This document shows positions 1-6,300 of a stretch of 6,637 nucleotides of DNA, piece by piece. The position numbers were made by a program, and so were the translations under genes. The notes below the pieces were generated by a model. That model ran no database searches and had not been told where the DNA came from. It was given only the letters and a program-made list of their open reading frames with translations. Origin of the DNA: Bacteroidota bacterium (GTDB lineage Bacteria; Bacteroidota; Bacteroidia; Chitinophagales; Saprospiraceae); NCBI GenBank assembly GCA_018969455.1, contig JAGWYI010000243.1:1-6637 (forward strand). Reading direction: 5' to 3'. How positions within the stretch are numbered: position 1 is the stretch's first letter; each line of letters opens with the position of its first letter.

Positions 1-1987
1 TGGTAATATCGATCATCGTTCCGCCGGGGGAATTGTTTGGAACCCGAACCTCTGTTCGGCGATTACGTGCATGTTCCTGATCGGAGCAAGGAACGCCATC
101 GACGCATTTATTACGGGGTTCAGATTCGCCGTATCCCACCGGTTTGAGGCGGTTTCGTGCGATACCCTGAGTAACCATGTATTCAACTACGCCATTGGCG
201 CGTCGTTGGCTGAGGTCGAGGTTGTACTTGGCATTTCCCCGGCAATCGGTATGGCTTGCGAGTTCCACCGAAATGTCGGGTTGTTGTTTCATAAGCGCAA
301 TAAGCAGATCAAGGTCTTTTCGGGCGTCGGGTCGCAAGGTCGCATCGTTGAAGTTATAATAAATATTGGGCAAATCGATGCGAGATCCTGGGAGCAAAGG
401 CGCCAGGGAAATGTTTTGGGTGAGCGCTTGTCCGGGTTTAATGCCATGCGTATCCACATCGGTAGATCCGATGAGTTTACCGCCCTGGTAAAAGTCCACC
501 TTATATTTGGTATTGGCGTTGAGGTAGGTATCCAGCATACCGGCTGAATTGGCCACCAGGGTGTCTTTTTTGCCTGTAACGGAATTGGTTACCACCACTA
601 CTGCTCCGCCGAGCGGCGCATTGGTTACGTAGTTGAACAAAGTCGGGTTCCACTGAACCTTTCCCGAATTTCCGGGGCCGTATGGTTTTTCCAGTTGGGC
701 AGCTATCTCGTTGCCTTCTTTTGAAACATCCAGTCGGAACTGTTTGGTTTGGTAATTGGGATGGGTAACGATGACCACATAATTACCGGCTTTTATCTCC
801 GTTGTAAACCGCCCTTTGGCGTCCGATTCACCATTGATGCCCTTATCGGGAGGCATCACCTTCATAACATCCTGGCCATCTACATTTTGTAAAACAATCA
901 GATTACCAGCTTCATCTCGGCCGATAACATTATTTACGTCGTAATTGAGTACCTGCACCTGAGCGCCAGCAATGGGAGCATTGGTGTTTTTATCGGTAAC
1001 AACGATTTTGAGATCCAGATTGCGTTCGGGTGCTTTGTTGTGTTGGGACAGAAATTGATCCAAGTTACCACCATCCACATGGAATCCGAAAATATCGTCG
1101 CCGCCTTTGCCTGTCATTCCGTTGGAATTGAAATAGCCGTTTATTTTATTCAGGTCTACAATCAAACCGAAATCATCGCCTGCTGTATTAAAAGGCGCAC
1201 CGAGGTTGACAGGCTTAGTCCAGGTATTGCTTTCTGGCACCGAAATATACAGGTCAAATCCGCCCTGACCGCCATCAATGCCATCGGAGGCGTAATACAG
1301 GGTATTGTCGGCATGGAGGAATGGAAAAGCTTCGCGGCCCGAAGTATTGATTTCTGCGCCGAGGTTTACGGGTTCGCTCCAGGTTTCACCCACTTTATAA
1401 GAAACATAAATGTCGGTGCTACCCAGGCCGCCCGGGCGGTTGGAGGCGAAAAATAATTTGTCGCCGTCTATGCTGATAGAGGGGTGAAAATCGTCGAATT
1501 CATTGTTGTTGAAGGGCAAAGGTTCTGGTGCAGACCATACGCCGTTTACCTTTTTGGAGGTATAGAGTCGCGTGTGCTGCACTTTATCTTTGGCAAACTG
1601 GTCTTTCCCATTGATTACCGCATTGCTGGAGAAATAGATCGTTTCTGCCGTACGGTCGAAGCACACCGGTCCTTCATGGTTTCGGGTAGCGAGTTCTTTG
1701 GAGAAAGGCACGGGTTCGGCCAACATGCCATCGGTATTTCGTTTGGCACGCAGGAGCGACATCATAACCTTTTGTTTTTCATCCACATTTTCTTTTTTCA
1801 CCACTTTTTCATTGGTGGAGACAAACAAAATGCCATCTTCGTAGAAGGTTGGACTAAATTCCAGCGCTTCTGTATTGATGGATGCTTCGTTTTTTACGAC
1901 GACATTGATGGGTTGGTTTTGGGCCATGAGCAATGGACTCAGGCCAAGAGCAAGGCCCAAGAGACAAGCAATTTTGTGGGCGATCAT
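1..1987 (-). CDS. PorE-like OmpA-family protein (PD40 propeller + regulatory-like domains + OmpA_C), 3'-partial
   Basis: Reading the minus strand from the ATG at 1987 gives 662 uninterrupted codons to the left edge, so the C-terminus is cut. The start is secure: in-frame TAA and TGA lie 6-10 codons upstream, and a weak AGGGGA sits 4 nt before the ATG. Residues 1-22 form a Sec signal peptide ending LLMAQ, with likely cleavage after Ala22; no lipobox is seen. Residues about 40-305 carry PD40/WD40-like propeller blades (FSPTFYEDGILFVST, FHPSISIDGDKLFFASNRPG, EAFPFLHADNTLYYASDG). Residues 324-432 look like a carboxypeptidase regulatory-like domain and 443-530 like a second beta-sandwich. Residues 537-650 are an OmpA C-terminal domain. 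Known PorE of Porphyromonas gingivalis, a T9SS component, shares this order but also has N-terminal TPRs, which are absent here. The inferred role is periplasmic, linking the upstream PorP/SprF partner to peptidoglycan. A PorE paralogue dedicated to this locus is more likely than the core T9SS PorE. Confidence 0.92.
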   Translation of the reverse strand, partial: MIAHKIACLLGLALGLSPLLMAQNQPINVVVKNEASINTEALEFSPTFYEDGILFVSTNEKVVKKENVDEKQKVMMSLLRAKRNTDGMLAEPVPFSKELATRNHEGPVCFDRTAETIYFSSNAVINGKDQFAKDKVQHTRLYTSKKVNGVWSAPEPLPFNNNEFDDFHPSISIDGDKLFFASNRPGGLGSTDIYVSYKVGETWSEPVNLGAEINTSGREAFPFLHADNTLYYASDGIDGGQGGFDLYISVPESNTWTKPVNLGAPFNTAGDDFGLIVDLNKINGYFNSNGMTGKGGDDIFGFHVDGGNLDQFLSQHNKAPERNLDLKIVVTDKNTNAPIAGAQVQVLNYDVNNVIGRDEAGNLIVLQNVDGQDVMKVMPPDKGINGESDAKGRFTTEIKAGNYVVIVTHPNYQTKQFRLDVSKEGNEIAAQLEKPYGPGNSGKVQWNPTLFNYVTNAPLGGAVVVVTNSVTGKKDTLVANSAGMLDTYLNANTKYKVDFYQGGKLIGSTDVDTHGIKPGQALTQNISLAPLLPGSRIDLPNIYYNFNDATLRPDARKDLDLLIALMKQQPDISVELASHTDCRGNAKYNLDLSQRRANGVVEYMVTQGIARNRLKPVGYGESEPRNKCVDGVPCSDQEHARNRRTEVRVPNNSPGGTMIDIT
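38..379 (-). other. OmpA C-terminal peptidoglycan-binding domain of the PorE-like protein
   Basis: Residues about 537-650 begin with the IYYNFNDATLRPDA strand-helix that opens OmpA_C domains. They continue with SHTDCRG, LSQRRANGVVEYM, GYGESEP and NRRTEVRV. The two residues that bind diaminopimelate in OmpA-family domains are both present: Asp581 in HTD and Arg596 in SQRRA, 15 residues apart as in the family. Cys582, Cys628 and Cys634 are seen too; the CVDGVPCSDQEH segment is typical of Bacteroidota members. The domain therefore looks functional and should hold the protein at the cell wall. Confidence 0.93.
1073..1870 (-). other. PD40/WD40-like beta-propeller region of the PorE-like protein
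   Basis: Residues about 40-305 hold at least five blade-like repeats. Each has a [FH]-P-[ST/F]-x-x-x-[DG]-x-x-[LI]-[YF]-[FY]-[AV]-S core, and two are followed by G-G-x-G/Q-x-x-D-[IL]-Y, the classic PD40 signature (for example PGGLGSTDIYVS and GGQGGFDLYIS). Blade edges were judged by eye. Such propellers are usually protein-binding platforms; a PorP/SprF or T9SS partner is an inference from context. Confidence 0.85.
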
Positions 1988-2018
1988 ATGTTCCCCTGTA
2001 TTTGATTAAGGTGTTCAA

Positions 2019-2993
2019 TTACATGAAGAATCGCGGATTCGTCATGTTTTTCTTTCCAGATTTTTTGCCTTTGGCCGTTTTTTTCAAGTCGGCTTGAAGC
2101 ATGATTTCTACAGAGCCGCTGCTGTAGTTTTTGAGGCGACTCAGGGTAAAATCGTAGGCTGCGCCAAATCCCAGTTGATTGCTGATTTGCCAGAAAAACA
2201 GCAAATCGAGCGATTCGCCAGCGCCATCTCCACCCAGACGATAAGACAGTCCGGCTGTTACTTTTTTGCGTATATCCAAATTCAGGTTGATGTCGGCGTC
2301 GAGAGGAACGTTTTTCACATATTTTACCAGCACTGCCGGCATCAAATTGATGTCGTCGCTGATGGGCAATATGGCGCCGGCATTTCCATAAAAGTGGCGG
2401 ATTTCTTTACCTTGAAGATTGGCCGATACATCTGTGTTTCGGCCAATGTTGTTTTGATAAATATGCGGAATAGAAAATCCGACATAAAATTGCTGAGATA
2501 CCGTGGCATAAATTCCGGCGCCAACGTTGCCGGTATAATCCCGCACAAAAGTATTGCCTCCCACCGATGGGTCGAATATTTGCTGGGGATCGGTTGATAC
2601 TTTCGCAAAATCATAACCGCGCGATCGGATTGAGCCCATGATGCCCAGCCGAACCGATAGGTTTTCCGATTTAGCCAGTTCATAGGAATAAGCCAAGGCG
2701 CCGTAAGTATCCCGGTGCAAACCGATTCTTTCCTGGGTGAGCGTGAGACCAACGCCAACCCTGGGGGAGAGAAACGGCGAATTAAAACTAAACAAGGCCG
2801 ATTGGGGCGCACCTTCGTATCCAATCCATTGGCTTCGGTAAATGCCTGTAATAGAAGGCACTCCGCGCGCACCTGCATATCCGGGGTTCAACAGCAGTTT
2901 GTTGTACATAAACTGGGTATAGTGGTGTTCCTGTTGAGCCCACAAGTGAGTTGCTGCTGCCAGCAAACATATGGTAAAAATGTTTTTTTTCAT
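2019..2993 (-). CDS. PorP/SprF-family type IX secretion system outer-membrane protein
   Basis: This is a complete 324-residue protein starting at the ATG at 2993; an in-frame TAA two codons upstream excludes a longer start. Residues 1-19 form a signal peptide (MKKNIFTICLLAAATHLWA) followed by Gln20. Family hallmarks are QFMYNKLLLNPGYAG (27-41), YRSQWIGYEGAPQS (52-65), and the late YDFTLSRL...SGSVEIML strands (280-299). The length and the alternating hydrophobic strand pattern fit the roughly 300-340-aa beta-barrel of PorP/SprF proteins. The C-terminus is a lysine-rich stretch (302-316) ending NPRFFM, a family-like end. In Flavobacterium johnsoniae SprF is required for secretion of SprB, whose C-terminal domain is type B. 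Here the neighbour just upstream carries such a domain, so this protein is probably its dedicated partner. It lies 60 nt after that gene and 31 nt before the PorE-like gene, with no visible promoter in either gap. No clear Shine-Dalgarno precedes it, as is usual in Bacteroidota. Confidence 0.95.
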   Translation of the reverse strand: MKKNIFTICLLAAATHLWAQQEHHYTQFMYNKLLLNPGYAGARGVPSITGIYRSQWIGYEGAPQSALFSFNSPFLSPRVGVGLTLTQERIGLHRDTYGALAYSYELAKSENLSVRLGIMGSIRSRGYDFAKVSTDPQQIFDPSVGGNTFVRDYTGNVGAGIYATVSQQFYVGFSIPHIYQNNIGRNTDVSANLQGKEIRHFYGNAGAILPISDDINLMPAVLVKYVKNVPLDADINLNLDIRKKVTAGLSYRLGGDGAGESLDLLFFWQISNQLGFGAAYDFTLSRLKNYSSGSVEIMLQADLKKTAKGKKSGKKNMTNPRFFM

Positions 2994-3008
2994 CGTTTAT
3001 GGTTGTTC

Positions 3009-3045
3009 GTCTGCACCTGAAACGAAATTCGTTTCAGGTGCAGAC
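3009..3045. promoter_or_regulatory. Perfect 37-nt palindrome (18-bp arms) between cargo and PorP genes; possible terminator/attenuator hairpin
   Basis: The plus strand reads gtctgcacctgaaacgaa, one central base, then the exact reverse complement of that arm. In the minus-strand transcript this would fold into a stem of about 16-17 bp with a 3-5-nt loop. It starts 8 nt after the cargo stop codon and ends 15 nt before the PorP-family ATG. No U-tract follows on either strand, so it is not a textbook intrinsic terminator. It could be a weak terminator or attenuator that lowers downstream expression, a 3'-end stabiliser for the cargo mRNA, or a DNA operator. The structure is certain and the role is not. 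Confidence 0.6.
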
Positions 3046-3053
3046 AGGGTTGA

Positions 3054-3335
3054 TTATCGGATGATTTCCACAAATCCTTTTTTGGTTGTTCCGCCTGCAT
3101 TGGATGGTACAAAAATGTAATAGTACGTGCCATCAGGCAGCGGCTTGCCCTTTCCATTCAGGGTGCCGTCCCAACTGTTGTCATAATCTTTGGATTCATA
3201 CACCTTGTCGCCCCATTGATTGTAAACCACCAGCGTACAAGGTTTTTCGAGCAGATCGATGCAGGGGATGGAAAATTTGTCGTGGTTGTTATCCCCATTC
3301 GGTGTGAAGGTATTCGGGATAAAGGAGCAATCTTC
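3054..3335 (-). other. Type B T9SS C-terminal sorting domain (gliding motility-associated / CHU_C)
   Basis: Residues 1095-1187 match the family signature in order: CSFIPNTFTPNGDNNHDKF (1097-1115), LVVYNQWGDKVYESKDYDNS (1129-1148), WDGT (1149-1152), PLPDGTYYYIF (1159-1169) and KKGFVEIIR at the very C-terminus. The usual GDGIND is GDNNHD here. Type B domains, as in F. johnsoniae SprB, direct proteins through the T9SS and need SprF-like partners, which fits the next gene. Confidence 0.95.
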
Positions 3336-6300
3336 ATCCTTTTGAAATATATACACCGTTGCCATTTGTTTGTCGCACAAGTTGCTGCAAATTCCTGAAC
3401 AAAGCTGGTAGAAGAAACTGATCGCCTTGGTACCCGTATTGGCATCAAAAATGAATTTCCCATTTCCAATCGATCGCAGTCCATTGATCTGTTCGGGTTG
3501 GTAGGTAATTACACCAAAATCGCCGAAGGATAGATGGTCGTTGAGCAATACATTCAAGGTGTCTATTTGTCCGGGTTGAATGTAGAAAGTATCGTTGATG
3601 GCATCGGGCGCCTGAACCAATTGAAGTCGCACGGTATCCACCTTCGTTTTGCAGCCATTTACTGCTGCAAAAACGGTGTACACATCATTTTCTTTACCAA
3701 TCACAACATTGTACTGGTTTACCTGCAAGGTATCCTTGTTCCGAGGGCCATTCCAAATGTACACCGCGTCTTCAATTTCGGTGAGGGTAATAACTACCGT
3801 GCCTTCATTACAAATTGGAGAGGGGGTACTTACAGGATTCAAATTGGCCAGTGCTTTTACCTGTATGTCAACCTCGCACAGGGTGGTATTTCCGCTGCCA
3901 TCGGTGGCAATATATTGTAAGGTTTGGTCGCCCAAAGGAAAAACATCTCCTGAAGTATTCCCGTCAGTTTGGGTTAGCTCGATGCTTAAACAGTTGTCGC
4001 TTGCCGACGGCGCCTCAAAACTGAGTTTTACCCCATCACAACTGGATACGGTATCGATGTTGCTTAAAAAACTGCTCGGATCAGAAAGAATTTGTCCACC
4101 GACATTAACTACAATCGGACCATCGGGGCAAATAACTACCGGAGGCACATCATCCACGATATTTACTACAAATGAAACAGTCACAGTATTCCCATCTGTA
4201 TCTGTTGCCTTGTACACCACTGTTGTAGAGCCAGGCTGGAAGGTATCTCCCGGGTGGTAATTGGATTCTATTGTATCCAGGTTGCAAATGCCTACCACGA
4301 TGGGTTCTAGCCACTGTACTTCCTGGGTACACCCTTGCAAAGTAATATCTTCGGGTATTTTGGTAAATCCGGGTGGAATACCAATCACATTCACAGAGAA
4401 TGAACAGGTATCTACGTTGCCACTTTCATCGGTTGCGGTTATGGTAACAATGGTGACTCCCACGGGGAAAACGTCACCCGGGCGATAATCCGATGAGTCA
4501 ATGACTACGCTGGAGCAATTGTCAACTGCGCTGGGGAAGGCCGTCCAGGCTGGAATTGCCGTACAGGGGTCTACATTTTGTAAAAGAAAATTGCTTGGGC
4601 AATTTGAAAAGGTTGGAGGTCTTTTTTCTTGAACACTTACATTAAATGAACAAGTGGCAGTATTGCCCGAACCGTCTTTTGCTGTGTATGTTACCACAGT
4701 TGAAGCCCCGGCGGGGAATGGTGTATTGGAAGCAGGCAAACTGCTTAAGCTGATGTTGGGGCAGTTATCGATGGCCAAAGGCGCCGGCCAATTTAAAATG
4801 GTATCACAATTAACCCCCGAAATCACTACCGAAATATCATTGGGACACCCGCTTAAGGTGGGAGGTGTTTTGTCTTCTACTTTTACCTTAAAAGAACAGA
4901 GCGCAACATTGAAGGAACTGTCGGTAGCATAATAATCTACTTGAGTTTCACCAATGGGAAACAGGGTATTGGGGTTGTACACATGAATGATGGTCAGGCT
5001 CGTTCCATCACATACATCATTGAAAATTGGAATGTCCCAGTTGACTGTAGCTCCACAGTTGTTGGGACTGGTAGATACAGAAATATCTGTTGGACATTTT
5101 ACTACAGCGGGCGCATATTCATCCAATACGGTAATGGTAAAGGTACAGCTCGCAGTATTGCCAAAATCATCGGTAGCAGTGTAGCTTACCAGGGTAGTAC
5201 CCACACAAAACAGGTCGTTGGGGGTGTAATTACCTGCTACGGCTACCACATTGTCGCAATTATCGCTTGCTACCGGAATTTGATATCCGCCTGGAACACA
5301 ACATTCAAGGGAGTCGTGGGGCAAAACATAGCTGCCCGGACAGGTAATATTGGGTTTTTGAACATCTTTTACCGTAACGCTAAAGGAGCATAGGCTGCTA
5401 TTCCCCTGCGCATCGGTTGCTGTGTAAATGACCTGCGTCGTTCCCACCTGAAATGCGGTATTGGGCTGTATGTTTGGCACTGGCGTAATCGGGTTGATGC
5501 CACAGGCATCAATGGCCAGCGGCGCTTGCCAGTTGACCACAGCGGAACAATTGGAGCCTTGGGCATTCACCGACTGATTGGCCGGACAATTGGATATAAT
5601 CGGGGTGGAATTGGCTTGAACAGTAACCGTAAGCGAACAACTCGCGGATAATCCAACGTTGTCTGTCGCGGTATACGTAACCACCGAACTGCCAGCCTGA
5701 AACACATTGCTTGGGTGTGTACGAATTACCTGGGCTACACCGCTGCAGGCATCGCTCACCTGGGGCGAAGGTATATTTACAGTGGCTGTGCACGACCCCA
5801 GTGGCGCCGTAACAGAAATATTGCTCGGACAAACAATGGAAGGCGGACTTTGATCTACACTTTCAAAAAAACCGTTTTGCGTGCTAATGGGCACCGGATC
5901 GAGGGCGCTGTTGGCCGCGTCGAAAGGGCCGGTGAATGATATGGCAGATGAAGCATTGGCATCCAATACCGTAAATACGATGCAGAAAAAGTCGCCTCCG
6001 TTGGGAATATCGGGCCAGCCATTGGCATTTCCGCCAAAAAACTGGAGCAAACCTGTGGCTACATTGGCGTAACCGTTGAAGTTCCCGGAGGTCAAATTCA
6101 AACCTGGATATTGGTTGTTGGTGCCATTAAATTGCAACACAGCAGGATTCCAGGTTACAGAAAATTGAAGCCCAACAATGTCGGCAAAATCGGCTACATG
6201 TACGCAGGTGGTTACCTGGGATCCGGCAGCACTACAGTCGCTGGCCAGAGAATCCAATGCCAAAGATACCGGTGTCCCTGCATCTACCACAACCTGGAAG

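Noticed and set aside
71..2005. Plus-strand open frames of 138-173 codons at 71-547, 1040-1456 and 1484-2005
   Set aside because: They lie opposite the continuous 662-codon PorE-like reading frame, which has clear domains and a signal peptide. Their translations show no domain, signal peptide or plausible start context.
1988..2018. Possible promoter between the PorP-family and PorE-like genes
   Set aside because: The 31-nt gap contains no TAnnTTTG or TTTG box on the minus strand; only a weak AGGGGA before the ATG is seen. Co-transcription is the simpler reading.
2342..2878. Minus-strand 178-codon frame inside the PorP-family gene
   Set aside because: It overlaps the PorP-family gene in another frame and has no recognisable features, whereas the 324-codon frame matches the family along its length.
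2982..2990. Run of eight T/A at the start of the PorP-family gene as a phase-variation tract
   Set aside because: It encodes the ordinary Lys-Lys-Asn start of a signal peptide, and eight A is too short and common in such starts to claim slippage.
3009..3045. Palindrome as an insertion-sequence end, attachment site or CRISPR repeat
   Set aside because: There is a single copy in the window, no direct repeats flank it, and no transposase, integrase or cas gene is nearby.
3649..4932. Plus-strand open frames (for example 3649-4260 and 4654-4932) with recurring phrases such as SVAVMVTMVTPTGKTSPG
   Set aside because: The apparent repeat is the antisense image of the conserved HYR segment (F-x-x-G-x-T-x-V-x-Y-x-A-T-D), not an independent repeat protein.
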